A stretch of DNA of 64,000 nt, taken from the NCBI RefSeq assembly GCF_000373105.1, contig NZ_KB890491.1, forward strand, positions 143,649 through 207,648, written 5' to 3'. Source of the stretch: Neolewinella persica DSM 23188. Its GTDB lineage: Bacteria; Bacteroidota; Bacteroidia; Chitinophagales; Saprospiraceae. A program made the position numbers and the translations under genes. This document shows, in pieces, positions 9,331-17,167 of the stretch. The stretch's first letter is position 1. Each line of letters begins with the position of its first letter. A model generated the notes under the pieces. That model was not told where the DNA came from, searched no databases, and saw nothing but the letters and a program-made list of their open reading frames with translations.

Positions 9331-9400
9331 AAATTTCTAGCTCTTCCCGTATGCCATTCCAGGTTTTTCTGCATCTACCCTGCAGACAAACCCACCTACC

Positions 9401-10612
9401 ATGGCCTACACCCCCCTGAAAATCTCCATCCCTGAACCCTGCCACGAAGACTGGAATGGCATGCATCCGGTCCCCGGCACCACCGCCCGGCACTGCGACA
9501 GCTGCGCCAAGAGTGTGGTGGACTTCACCGGCTTCTCCGATGTGCAGATGCACGCCTACGTCCGCGAGCAGGGCGGTAAACTCTGTGGTCGTTTCCGGCC
9601 CGATCAGCTTGACCGGCCGCTGCGTGCGGTCAGCACGCCGACGCGCAATCCGCTGAAGGTAGCAGCTGCTACTGCGGGGGTTTTGCTGGCGGCTACGGGA
9701 TGTGAGACGCCCAGCTCGGCTACCGGAGCACCTGACGAACAAGATCCGTGGCAGGCCATTTCGAGCAGCGTACAAGCCCAACCGCCGATGACCGGGGGCA
9801 TCTCTCTCGTCGAAGTTGAATCAACTCTGGCTGCTCAATCAGAAATGGAACACGTCACCATGGGGAAGATTATGCCGCCGACGTCTAAAGTGGGCGAAAT
9901 AAGTGCCATTGCGCTACCGCCACCGGTTTTTGAGGAGGTTTTCGAAGATTTGACGGTTGAAGGGGAAATCATGGTTGAAACTTCCGAAGACCTCAGCTTC
10001 ATCACTTGTGGTGCAAAAAACATTGAAGCTCCAGAGGAGGATCCAGACTACTTAGTCGGTGACATTGACCTGAGTGAGGGAGGCCTACAACTCCCCCCAA
10101 TACTGATAATCGAACAAGACACCATACCGCCATCTGGAACAGTAATAACCGCTGATCAGATCCGAAACTTGCCGACCCGGGACATCAGTTCGCACCAGGT
10201 CGCCATTATGGGTATGGTGGCCATGGACCATCCGCGCCCAACTGGTGTGGATTGGATCAAAGACACCCTGAAAAACGTAGTACCGTCGCTGCCAACCTTG
10301 CCTCCTAATGACCCGACCCTGCACCAGCGGCCGCGCCCTGAAATGCCAGAACACCTGGAAAACGTCACGGTGTACCCTAACCCATTCGTCGATCACCTGA
10401 AGATAGACATCAACCTTCCGGCAGGAGAAACGCTGACGGTGGAACTCCTCGACCCCAGCGGCCGGCTTGTTTTTGCCCAAACATGGAAAGCCAGCGCGGG
10501 AGCGAATACCCTAACCATCGAACCGAAACAGCGAAAATTGAAGTACGCCATTTACTATTTGCGGGTTACTGATGAGCGGGAATTTAGTGTGGTGAAGACG
10601 GTTTTGAAGTAG
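9401..10612 (+). CDS. Zinc-ribbon / TM / plug-motif protein with T9SS sorting domain
   Basis: 403 residues. Residues 1-65 hold Cys14, Cys32, Cys35 and Cys62 (PCHEDW, HCDSCAKSVVDF, CGRF), a probable metal-binding knot recurrent in Bacteroidota. Residues ~84-100 form a hydrophobic segment (VAAATAGVLLAATGCE). Near residue 250, GTVITADQIRNLPTRD resembles the plug-domain motif of TonB-dependent SusC-type receptors, but no barrel follows. The C-terminus is a T9SS type A sorting domain (VTVYPNPFVDHLKIDINLP to the end). A cytosolic-looking Cys domain and a T9SS signal on one chain is unusual; topology is uncertain. No function is known. Confidence 0.8.
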   Translation: MAYTPLKISIPEPCHEDWNGMHPVPGTTARHCDSCAKSVVDFTGFSDVQMHAYVREQGGKLCGRFRPDQLDRPLRAVSTPTRNPLKVAAATAGVLLAATGCETPSSATGAPDEQDPWQAISSSVQAQPPMTGGISLVEVESTLAAQSEMEHVTMGKIMPPTSKVGEISAIALPPPVFEEVFEDLTVEGEIMVETSEDLSFITCGAKNIEAPEEDPDYLVGDIDLSEGGLQLPPILIIEQDTIPPSGTVITADQIRNLPTRDISSHQVAIMGMVAMDHPRPTGVDWIKDTLKNVVPSLPTLPPNDPTLHQRPRPEMPEHLENVTVYPNPFVDHLKIDINLPAGETLTVELLDPSGRLVFAQTWKASAGANTLTIEPKQRKLKYAIYYLRVTDEREFSVVKTVLK

Positions 10613-10886
10613 ACAGGACTCAGGGTTCAGGAATCAGAGGACAGTGTTTATTATTCAGGATACAGGGTTCAGGCCTCAGGTTTCAGCAGACTGTGGAAGG
10701 GATAAAATTAGCGTTTGCTCAAACAAAACCACCGCGTCAACTATTCCCCTTCTATCAGGTAGCTTCTGAAACCTAAATGCTGGTTCCTGAATGCTGACCA
10801 TTGAATACTGGTTCCTAAATACTAAAACCTGAATGCTGCAACCTGAATACTGACCACTGAATACTCCCCCCCTGAATACTGACCCC
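10613..10886. repeat. Inverted arrays of a degenerate 14-nt unit (CCTGAATACTGACC)
   Basis: 10771-10886 contains about eight tandem units of ~14 nt such as CCTGAATGCTGACC, CCTAAATACTAAAA and CCTGAATACTGACC. 10613-10690 contains the same unit on the other strand (GGTTCAGG, GGATACAGGGTTCAGG). The array begins directly after the stop codon of the upstream gene and fills the 316 bp spacer. There are no unique spacers, so it is not a CRISPR. A shorter relative lies at 26277-26375. Confidence 0.75.
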
Positions 10887-10928
10887 CGCATTTTTCAACA
10901 CCCCGGCCTCCAGCCCCTCTGGGAAAGC

Positions 10929-11402
10929 ATGGAGCGCGACCGCCGCCAGCAGCAAATCGCTGCGGTGGGGGTTATCCTTATAGCGCTTTTTCTGGTAATC
11001 GTCGGAGTTACTTCCCGCTATTTGGGCTGGGCCTTGCTTGGGGGCGTCATGGCGACCAGTGCCTTATGGTGGCTGTTTAAAATTCTGACAGAACAGCCCC
11101 TGGCCTTCTGGCGGCGCGAATTCCGGGAACGTCCGCAATCCATCGTTTGGGTATACGGTCTGGTAACGGAGCGAATGCCCTTCGGCTTTAAAACCACTGC
11201 CATCGGAACCCTTTACCTGGTGGACACAGACGGTGATTGTCACACCTTCGGTTTGAAGCCAGACGATCTGAAACTCGTCACCAAAACGCTTAATCGGGTG
11301 CTAACCGAGGCCGAATTCGGCTATACCAAAGAGCGGGAAATGAAATACCGGGGGGAGGTCACCAACTTTAAAGGACGAGACGCCTTCAATCAAATCAAAT
11401 AA
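10929..11402 (+). CDS. Small membrane protein, unknown function
   Basis: 157 residues. Two transmembrane segments near residues 10-30 (AAVGVILIALFLVIVGV) and 33-50 (GWALLGGVMATSALWWLF) precede a ~105-residue soluble domain (IVWVYGLVTERMPFGF...YLVDTDGDCHTFGL). No family recognised. It is followed after 11 bp by the next unknown gene, so the two probably form an operon. Confidence 0.7.
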   Translation: MERDRRQQQIAAVGVILIALFLVIVGVTSRYLGWALLGGVMATSALWWLFKILTEQPLAFWRREFRERPQSIVWVYGLVTERMPFGFKTTAIGTLYLVDTDGDCHTFGLKPDDLKLVTKTLNRVLTEAEFGYTKEREMKYRGEVTNFKGRDAFNQIK

Positions 11403-11413
11403 CCCGCTTCGTT

Positions 11414-12001
11414 ATGCCCTTTTGGGATCAAATAAAGAACATCTTCCAGTCAGCCGAAGCCGGCACCTCCTCTGCCCCGACCATCCATGAGATGATCGAG
11501 CGGACGGAGGAAGAGCTGGCCGCTTACGACCATTGGAAAACAACGGCTGGGCCCCGGCGCCTGCTCGACTGGCTCACCAATCAGTATGGCCGTCATCGTG
11601 ACCAGCTGCGGACGGACGAGACCATTGGTTTTCTCGACACCGCCAGCTCAAAGGGCTTCGTTATCCACTTTAGCCAGATGAACTACACCCGGGAAGAGAT
11701 CACCCACTTTTTCCATTACCTGCAGGAGCGGGTATTAACGCTCGATTACCGCAACGAGATCTCTGATCGACGTATTTTTCCCCGTCGTGATTGGGTTGAG
11801 ACTCAGGAACGGCACTACCTCAAACCTCGTATCCAATACAACGAGGTGAAGATGAATCAGTCCTTTGGCAACATCATGATCGAATTTGAGCTGCGTAATG
11901 ACGTAGCACATAATCTACGGCTACGGGCTACGATATACAACGATTCGATGTATGAAGCGGATGGAAGTTTTGGCGGGCTGGTCATTGCACTGGCGGGATA
12001 G
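11414..12001 (+). CDS. Conserved-looking hypothetical protein
   Basis: 195 residues, soluble and charged, with no signal peptide or membrane segment. N-terminal helices (TIHEMIERTEEELAAYDHW) lead into a mixed domain with FVIHFSQMNYTREEITHFFH. Codon use matches its neighbours. It starts 11 bp after the membrane-protein gene, and a joint function is likely. Not recognised. Confidence 0.65.
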   Translation: MPFWDQIKNIFQSAEAGTSSAPTIHEMIERTEEELAAYDHWKTTAGPRRLLDWLTNQYGRHRDQLRTDETIGFLDTASSKGFVIHFSQMNYTREEITHFFHYLQERVLTLDYRNEISDRRIFPRRDWVETQERHYLKPRIQYNEVKMNQSFGNIMIEFELRNDVAHNLRLRATIYNDSMYEADGSFGGLVIALAG

Positions 12002-12043
12002 TACAAAAGCAAACTCCTACGTAACTCCTTGCGTTTCAATAAT

Positions 12044-12517
12044 ATGAAGCCGATATTATTCTCTATTTTGATTCTTTTTTCCATCTCTGCAACCATGGCA
12101 GGTCAGTCATTAAATAACTATCTCTGGAAGTCCAGACTCGTATTGCTTTTCACTCCGGCACCGGATGACCCGATGTTCGAGCGTCAGGTTAGATTATTAC
12201 AGGAACAAGTAGATGCTTTAGAGGAACGGAACGTCGTTTTTATCTTTATTACCCCAGATGGAAAATTTGAAAACACCGGGAGGTTTCTGGCGGAGGCCGA
12301 TGCCCGAAAGTTCTATGATAAGTTTGGTGCCGCGCAGTATCATTTTGAAATGATTCTGGTGGGATTGGACGGAACCGAAAAGTTCCGGGCTAAAAATAGA
12401 ATCACTCCTCCCTCTGTCTTATTAGAGCTTATCGACGGGATGCCAATGCGTCGGCGCGAGTTACTCCAAGGGTATGGGAATCAAAGTAAAATAGGTGGGG
12501 ACGAAGATCACCGGTAA
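12044..12517 (+). CDS. DUF4174-like secreted protein
   Basis: 157 residues from the ATG at 12044. An in-frame ATG at 12029 would add MRFNN, but the signal peptide MKPILFSILILFSISATMAG begins cleanly at 12044. The mature part (SRLVLLFTPAPDDPMFERQ, then NVVFIFITPDGKF, then a C-terminal helix LLELIDGMPMRR) matches the thioredoxin-like DUF4174 pattern, without a CxxC pair. Periplasmic or secreted; role unknown. Confidence 0.7.
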   Translation: MKPILFSILILFSISATMAGQSLNNYLWKSRLVLLFTPAPDDPMFERQVRLLQEQVDALEERNVVFIFITPDGKFENTGRFLAEADARKFYDKFGAAQYHFEMILVGLDGTEKFRAKNRITPPSVLLELIDGMPMRRRELLQGYGNQSKIGGDEDHR

Positions 12518-12570
12518 AAAACCGGAGGAAATATCAGACCATGGGTGTTGTCGGGTTCTTAAACAAGTTC

Positions 12571-13089
12571 TTAGTTTAAGATATCCCTTACTTGATAAAT
12601 CTTCGGCTCCCAATACTTACTCTCCAGTACATTCTCCCGGATAACGCCGCTGTTGGTCGCATGAATGACTACCAATTTATTCACCCCCGCCTCCACAATT
12701 ACGGAAACGTGAAAAACCGGTTTTCCTGGCCGCTTGTAGAATACGAGGTCTCCGGGTTTGGCGCGGCTCAGCGGAATTTCTTTTCCCTGCTTGGCCTGAT
12801 CGCGGGAAACACGTTCAATGTCGATGCCGGCATTCTGGTAGAGATAGAGTACGAAGCCTGAGCAGTCAAAACCCTGGCGGGGGTTATTGCCGCCAAATTT
12901 ATATTTAAGCCCCAGAAGTTCCGACGCATGCGCCGTAATATCGGCGCGGATGTAACTGGTAGCACTTCCGCTACCGGCCCGGCCAGTGGTTGGCCGACGT
13001 GAGGTAGTGCTGTCGGCAGGTTTGAAAACGCCGCAGCTGTTCAATAACAGCAAGGAACAGAAGCTGAGGAGGAGGGTAGCATTTTTCAT
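12571..13089 (-). CDS. NlpC/P60 family lipoprotein (peptidoglycan endopeptidase)
   Basis: 172 residues from the ATG at 13089. A longer frame to 13131 exists, but the signal peptide MKNATLLLSFCSLLLLNSC fixes this start, with lipid-anchored Cys19. The catalytic Cys76 lies in QGFDCSGFVLYLYQ, His in PVFHVSVIVEAG and the third polar residue in VVIHAT. The size matches minimal NlpC/P60 enzymes that cleave D-gamma-Glu-diaminopimelate bonds in cell-wall peptides. Anchored to a membrane facing the periplasm. Confidence 0.9.
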   Translation of the reverse strand: MKNATLLLSFCSLLLLNSCGVFKPADSTTSRRPTTGRAGSGSATSYIRADITAHASELLGLKYKFGGNNPRQGFDCSGFVLYLYQNAGIDIERVSRDQAKQGKEIPLSRAKPGDLVFYKRPGKPVFHVSVIVEAGVNKLVVIHATNSGVIRENVLESKYWEPKIYQVRDILN

Positions 13090-13170
13090 TGGCGCAAGGT
13101 CGATTACGAAAAGGAAACAAGCTGCCTCCACGAATTAGTTTAGCTTTAACCAGACGGTAACGCAAAAACG

Positions 13171-13209
13171 AAAAAAGGTGAGATTTCCATAGGGAAACCT
13201 CACCTTTTT
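13171..13209 (-). terminator. Terminator of the L25 gene
   Basis: Arms AAAAAGGTGAG-A-TTTCC and GGAAA-C-CTCACCTTTTT with loop ATAG, running into T-rich sequence on the minus strand. It lies 20 bp past the stop of the L25 gene. The symmetric A/T tails could make it bidirectional. Confidence 0.85.
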
Positions 13210-13229
13210 CAAGCTTTTAAGGGCTGAGC

Positions 13230-13862
13230 TTACTCAGCTGCAGCTTCGTCCTCTTCTGGCTCACCGGCACCGGCAGCTTCAGCAGCTTTGAGTTCGGCCG
13301 TAGCAGCAGAACGAAGAGCACGTGGTACTTCAACACTTGCCACGGGCTGGCCTCCTGGGTTCATGATTTCAACACCTTCGATGGCCTTGATGTCACGAAT
13401 ACGGATAGCAGACCCAAGTTCGAGCTTACTGATGTCAAGTACAAGCTTGTCCACGAGATTTTCGGGAGTGGTCTTGATTTTTATACGGCGAACGCTAATC
13501 TGCAGTTTGCCACCGCCACGTACACCAGGGCTGGTACCCTCGAATACGACAGGAACCTGAACCTTTACGGGGTGGTTAGGAATGAGGGCAAGGAAGTCAA
13601 TGTGGCGCAGGTTATCGGTTACCGGGTGGAACTGGTAATCTTTTACGATCGCATTGTATTCTTTACCGCCAACGGTAAGTGTGGCAAGTTTGAACTCAGG
13701 AGAGTAGATCAGAGGACGAACATCAAGGGCTTTGATGGTGAAGTGTACCGGGTCACCAGCTCCGTAGAGAACGGCGGGTACCAGACCTTCACGACGAGTG
13801 GCCTTACTGTGTTTCTTACCTAGGTTTTCGCGGACTTCACCGCTGACTTTTACGGACTGCAT
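13230..13862 (-). CDS. rplY: Ribosomal protein bL25 / general stress protein Ctc
   Basis: 210 residues, the long two-domain TL5/Ctc form. The N-terminal 5S rRNA-binding domain starts MQSVKVSGEVRENLGKKHSK and continues REGLVPAVLYG. The C-terminal beta domain has VQVPVVFEGTSPGVRGGG. An acidic Ala/Glu-rich tail (GAGEPEEDEAAAE) is typical of Bacteroidota members. It binds 5S rRNA in the large subunit. A near-consensus promoter lies upstream and a clear terminator downstream, so it is monocistronic. Confidence 0.95.
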   Translation of the reverse strand: MQSVKVSGEVRENLGKKHSKATRREGLVPAVLYGAGDPVHFTIKALDVRPLIYSPEFKLATLTVGGKEYNAIVKDYQFHPVTDNLRHIDFLALIPNHPVKVQVPVVFEGTSPGVRGGGKLQISVRRIKIKTTPENLVDKLVLDISKLELGSAIRIRDIKAIEGVEIMNPGGQPVASVEVPRALRSAATAELKAAEAAGAGEPEEDEAAAE

Positions 13863-13899
13863 ATATATATTCTTTGAGCGGTGATTCGCTTTCGGCCCG

Positions 13900-13907
13900 C
13901 AAAGATA
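13900..13907 (-). promoter_or_regulatory. -7 box (TATCTTTG) of the L25 gene
   Basis: TATCTTTG on the minus strand matches TAnnTTTG exactly, 38 bp before the ATG. The leader then contains an (AT)n run just before the start codon. Confidence 0.65.
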
Positions 13908-14028
13908 CGACTTTTATTGAACGAGCGAAATGTTAGCCCTAAATTTATTCCGCTAATCCATTGGGCTTGCAGAAGTTGTGCTTTGGGTTATACCGCCATA
14001 ATTGGTATTTAGGCAGGTGGTGTAGGGT

Positions 14029-14045
14029 GGCGCGGTCGCAGGTGC
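14029..14045 (-). repeat. Dispersed 17-mer element upstream of L25
   Basis: GCACCTGCGACCGCGCC on the minus strand, one mismatch from consensus. It is preceded by CGCTCCTTCC about 12 nt away, the usual bipartite layout. It lies 167 bp before the L25 start, in the gene's orientation. Confidence 0.85.
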
Positions 14046-14160
14046 AGTAAATAATATGGAAGGAGCGGGGAAGGTTAACGAAGCCGCTTTTCGTAGTGCT
14101 ATGGACACCAATCATTTATAAAAACTGTTAAAGTAGTTACTTAACTGCTTTTATAGTTGC

Positions 14161-14180
14161 AAGACTGCTTTTGCAGTCTT
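14161..14180. promoter_or_regulatory. Palindrome in front of the BlaI/MecI-like repressor gene, candidate operator
   Basis: AAGACTGC-TTTT-GCAGTCTT, 8-bp perfect arms, 25 bp before the repressor ATG at 14205. BlaI/MecI/CopY repressors bind dyads over their own promoter, so autoregulation is a reasonable inference. Half-related words (AACTGCTTTTATAGTTGC) lie just upstream at 14143-14160. Confidence 0.5.
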
Positions 14181-14204
14181 ACTTTTACTGTATATCCAAC
14201 TGAA

Positions 14205-14570
14205 ATGAAGAAACTAACTGAAAAAGAAGAAGCCATCATGGCTATTTTCTGGGAAGCTGACCGGGCCTTCGCCAAAGACGTTCGGGCAGCCATGCCCGAT
14301 CCCAAGCCGCACATCAATACAGTTTCCACGGCCATCCGGAAGCTGGTCAACAAAGATTTTCTCAAAATAGAGGACTTCGGCAGTACCCACCGGTACTATC
14401 CGGCGGTTAGCAAGGAGGAATACTCCGCCAAGATCATTGGCCCTAAGCTGACCGGCTTATTCGGCAACTCTTATAAAAACGTTGTGGCTTTTTTCGTCAA
14501 GGACGAAAAACTGAGCGTAGACGAGCTGAAGGAAGTGATCCGTATGATCGAAGAAGAAAAAGATAAGTGA
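14205..14570 (+). CDS. BlaI/MecI/CopY family transcriptional repressor
   Basis: 121 residues from the ATG at 14205. The 16 extra upstream codons look non-coding and would run over the palindrome. Winged-helix pattern: MKKLTEKEEAIMAIFWEADR, then HINTVSTAIRKLVNKDFL as recognition helix and wing, and a C-terminal dimerisation helix (VDELKEVIRMIEEEKDK). Its stop overlaps the start of the M56 peptidase gene (TGATG), the classical repressor-sensor pair. It probably represses its own operon and possibly distant targets. No beta-lactamase is adjacent. Confidence 0.92.
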   Translation: MKKLTEKEEAIMAIFWEADRAFAKDVRAAMPDPKPHINTVSTAIRKLVNKDFLKIEDFGSTHRYYPAVSKEEYSAKIIGPKLTGLFGNSYKNVVAFFVKDEKLSVDELKEVIRMIEEEKDK

Positions 14571-16012
14571 TGTCGGCCCTGTTCATCTACTTCCTCAAGG
14601 TCAATTTTCTGCTGTTCGTATTCACGGCTGCTTATTGGCTGTTGTTACGCCGCGGCAAGCTGCTCCAGCTGAACCGGCTGATCCTGGTGGCGAGTATTTT
14701 GCTCGCCTTTCTGTTGCCTGCATTGCCACTGGCTGATTATTTAGCGCAACGTATTCCCGGTCCGGTCCTGGAACTGACTGGCCGGCCTGCGGCGGCCCTA
14801 CCGGGGTTGATATCACCACCCGTTGTTGAAACCTTTAGTATAAGTGAACCCTTTGGAGCAGTCAGCGTAACGGCCGGCAATGCCGTAGCATCTTCAGAGC
14901 ACCTCAGTCAGTTAGCCTTTTGGGTTTTTATCGGCGTGGCCTCTTTTCTCTTTTTCCTGCTGATTCGGCAGTTTGTCCACATCTTCAACCTGATTCTTTA
15001 CAGCTCCAATACCCGGGAGAATGGACTCACCATCGTGCATACGGACGAGGATATCCCGCCCTTTTCCTTCTTCCGGTTTTTGGTCATTAATCCGGCCAAG
15101 TATGCCGGGGAGGAATTGCAGCGCATCATCGTTCATGAGAAGGTCCATATCCGTCAGCATCATTACCTCGATATTTTGCTGGGAGAATTCCTTCGGGTGC
15201 TTTGCTGGTACAACCCCGCCGCCTGGACCCTTAACGCTCTGCTAAAAATGAACCTTGAATACATTGCCGACCGGGAAGTGCTCTCCTCCGGCATTGACCG
15301 CAAGAACTATCAGTACCAATTACTCCATATGGGTGCGCGTGGCCAGTCGCTGCGCCTGACCACTCCCCTCAATTATTCACCCCTCAAAATGCGTATTTCC
15401 ATGATGAATACTAAAAAACCCGGTGCGTTGGCGCAGCTTCGTTATGCCGTGCTCCTCCCCATCCTCCTACTCGCTATACTGGCCATTAACCCGGTTTTTG
15501 CCCAAGGCACGAAAGTTGTTCCCGGGCAGGAAACGAAAGTTGTTGTAGGTAAACGAGCAACGGCTTCTTCCAACGCGACTACCGTCATAAAAGGCGTCCA
15601 TGCTCCCCTCCATGGTGCTGCCAGTAAAACCATTTCCGCTAAGGGTGAGGATATCTTTTTCGTTATTCGGCCCACCATCAAAAGAAAAACTTTAATGGAT
15701 GTCCAGGAGACCCTGGCCGAAAAAGGCATCACTGTAAAGTACAACAACCTCAATTTTAATGACGGCTTACTGACCGCCATCAGTGTTTCTATTAACTCGG
15801 AGAATTTCTCCGCCAGTCTTTCACAAGAGCCTTTGGAAGGGCCGCTTGTTTTTTATGACCTGCAGCTCACGGATAAGATTACCGGGTTCGAATTGGGCAC
15901 TCCGGAACGGTTTGATCACAAGCAAAGAGATACCATTGACAAAGTTACCGGCCTACTCATCCGCCGCCCCGGCGGCGGTGTGATGATCCGGGGAACCGCT
16001 ACAGTTGACTAA
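14570..16012 (+). CDS. BlaR1/MecR1-like M56 membrane metallopeptidase
   Basis: 480 residues from the ATG at 14570. A GTG one codon earlier is in frame but inside the repressor's stop overlap. N-terminal transmembrane helices, then the gluzincin motif IIVHEKVHIRQHHYLD (HExxH, ~residue 188) and the downstream zinc Glu in NLEYIADREVL. A last transmembrane helix (VLLPILLLAILAINPVFAQ, ~residue 295) is followed by ~170 periplasmic residues that do not resemble the penicillin-binding sensor domain of true BlaR1. The ligand is therefore unknown. On signal it should cleave the adjacent repressor directly or indirectly. Confidence 0.9.
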   Translation: MSALFIYFLKVNFLLFVFTAAYWLLLRRGKLLQLNRLILVASILLAFLLPALPLADYLAQRIPGPVLELTGRPAAALPGLISPPVVETFSISEPFGAVSVTAGNAVASSEHLSQLAFWVFIGVASFLFFLLIRQFVHIFNLILYSSNTRENGLTIVHTDEDIPPFSFFRFLVINPAKYAGEELQRIIVHEKVHIRQHHYLDILLGEFLRVLCWYNPAAWTLNALLKMNLEYIADREVLSSGIDRKNYQYQLLHMGARGQSLRLTTPLNYSPLKMRISMMNTKKPGALAQLRYAVLLPILLLAILAINPVFAQGTKVVPGQETKVVVGKRATASSNATTVIKGVHAPLHGAASKTISAKGEDIFFVIRPTIKRKTLMDVQETLAEKGITVKYNNLNFNDGLLTAISVSINSENFSASLSQEPLEGPLVFYDLQLTDKITGFELGTPERFDHKQRDTIDKVTGLLIRRPGGGVMIRGTATVD

Positions 16013-16033
16013 ACGCTATTACCCATCATAAAT

Positions 16034-16077
16034 CAAGAACCTCCAATGGTGCCTTAGTGCGCCGTCGGGGGTTCTTG
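16034..16077 (+). terminator. Weak hairpin after the M56 gene
   Basis: CAAGAACC (16034-16041) pairs with GGTTCTTG (16070-16077) across a 28-nt loop. There is no T-tract, so terminator function is doubtful. Confidence 0.35.
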
Positions 16078-16183
16078 CATTTGGGGCATTCCGTACTCTC
16101 TTTTTATCGTTTAGCCCTGCCTTGGGTCTGGAGCTATGAGCACCCTAACAACAAGCCTGGGTGGAGCTAACGAAAAGGTCTCT

Positions 16184-16200
16184 GCACCTGCGGCCCCGCC
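16184..16200 (+). repeat. Dispersed 17-mer element
   Basis: GCACCTGCGGCCCCGCC, one mismatch from consensus, 250 bp before the first two-module secreted protein and in its orientation. It sits directly at the 5' edge of the start-less open frame 16213-16449. Confidence 0.8.
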
Positions 16201-16212
16201 CCGGCAACGTAA

Positions 16213-16449
16213 AATTTCAATGAATTCCGGGAGTTTTTCCAAATCTCCGTTTTCCTAGAGGCTGCCCATGTACCTGAAGATGAACTTTGTGTGACGCTCT
16301 TAAGCCATTCGCCCTCTGAACGAGTAGGACGAATTGCTGAATGCTACTCTGATAATCGTAAGGGCTCCAAATTTTATGGAATTCCAGCCCAAATAACGTC
16401 CCCTATCTTACTGGATGCTATTGTCCAGCAAACAATAAACCCACTTTAA
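16213..16449 (+). pseudogene. Start-less open frame, possible gene remnant
   Basis: 78 sense codons without ATG run from just after an in-frame TAA (16210) to TAA at 16447-16449, one base before the next gene's ATG. Composition looks coding (HSPSERVGRIAECYSD, GIPAQITSPILLDAIVQQ). The only possible alternative start is an internal GTG. No family recognised. It may be the tail of a gene whose front was lost next to the repeat copy at 16184, or chance. Confidence 0.3.
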
Positions 16450-16450
16450 T

Positions 16451-17029
16451 ATGCTCCGTTTCCTCTACGGTTGCTTTGGAATGGCGGGAGTTTTCCTCCT
16501 GCTGGCCGCCCACAAAACACCCGTTAAAAACCTGCTCCAAACGCCCGACGGTAATTACATCATAATTGAAAACCAAGTCGTTCAAGCCAGCCAAATGCTG
16601 AGCCGGGAAGACGCCGCTACCTTGGTCGATCTGGCGGCCAAGGGCTTCAATCAATATAAATTCATTAAGCGGAAAGTGATCAAAAAGGCGATCAACCATA
16701 CCGTCACCAAGCACACTAAGTCGAAGAAGAAAGCCATTCCCAACGAGCTCGCAGAGCTCCTGGCTAAGTACCAGCCCCAGGACGTTGGCGATGGCTACTT
16801 CATCGTGGACAATCGGGTCGTGCAAAAATGCCAGCCTCTGGCGAAGGAGGATTTTCAGGCGCTCCAGGAGATTGCCAGCCGCGCCGATGCCGGGGGCACC
16901 ATCAGCACCGGTGTTTTTATCGTCGATTACGTAGACCAGACCATCGTCAAATTGGAAGAATCCAAAGACAAGGTCAGCCCCGCCGTGCTGGACCGCTACG
17001 CAGCGGTGATGAAAAAATACCAGCGTTAA
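16451..17029 (+). CDS. Secreted two-module protein, paralogue A
   Basis: 192 residues. N-terminal hydrophobic segment (FLYGCFGMAGVFLLLAAH) as signal peptide or anchor. Two tandem modules of ~75 residues align with each other. Module 1 runs from NYIIIENQVVQASQMLSRED to LAELLAKYQP; module 2 from GYFIVDNRVVQKCQPLAKED to DRYAAVMKKYQR. Each has a beta-turn core (NxVVQ), an acidic Leu-rich helix and a terminal KYQ. The second paralogue begins 138 bp downstream. Rich in Lys, with no catalytic motif. I know no family for it; a structural or binding role outside the cytoplasm is an inference. Confidence 0.75.
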   Translation: MLRFLYGCFGMAGVFLLLAAHKTPVKNLLQTPDGNYIIIENQVVQASQMLSREDAATLVDLAAKGFNQYKFIKRKVIKKAINHTVTKHTKSKKKAIPNELAELLAKYQPQDVGDGYFIVDNRVVQKCQPLAKEDFQALQEIASRADAGGTISTGVFIVDYVDQTIVKLEESKDKVSPAVLDRYAAVMKKYQR

Positions 17030-17167
17030 GCGCTTTTAAAAATAAGGTAGGGTTGTGGAACCCTCAGCCGGACTTCGTCCCTACTTCGGGTTAATTCCCC
17101 GGAACATGGGCCGCCATTCCGGCGGCCTACCCGCCGGGCTCATCTTTTCCTCAAACCAATTTCCATC

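Noticed and set aside
10771..10886. Tandem 14-nt units as a CRISPR array
   Set aside because: Units are contiguous and degenerate, with no unique spacers and no cas gene in the window.
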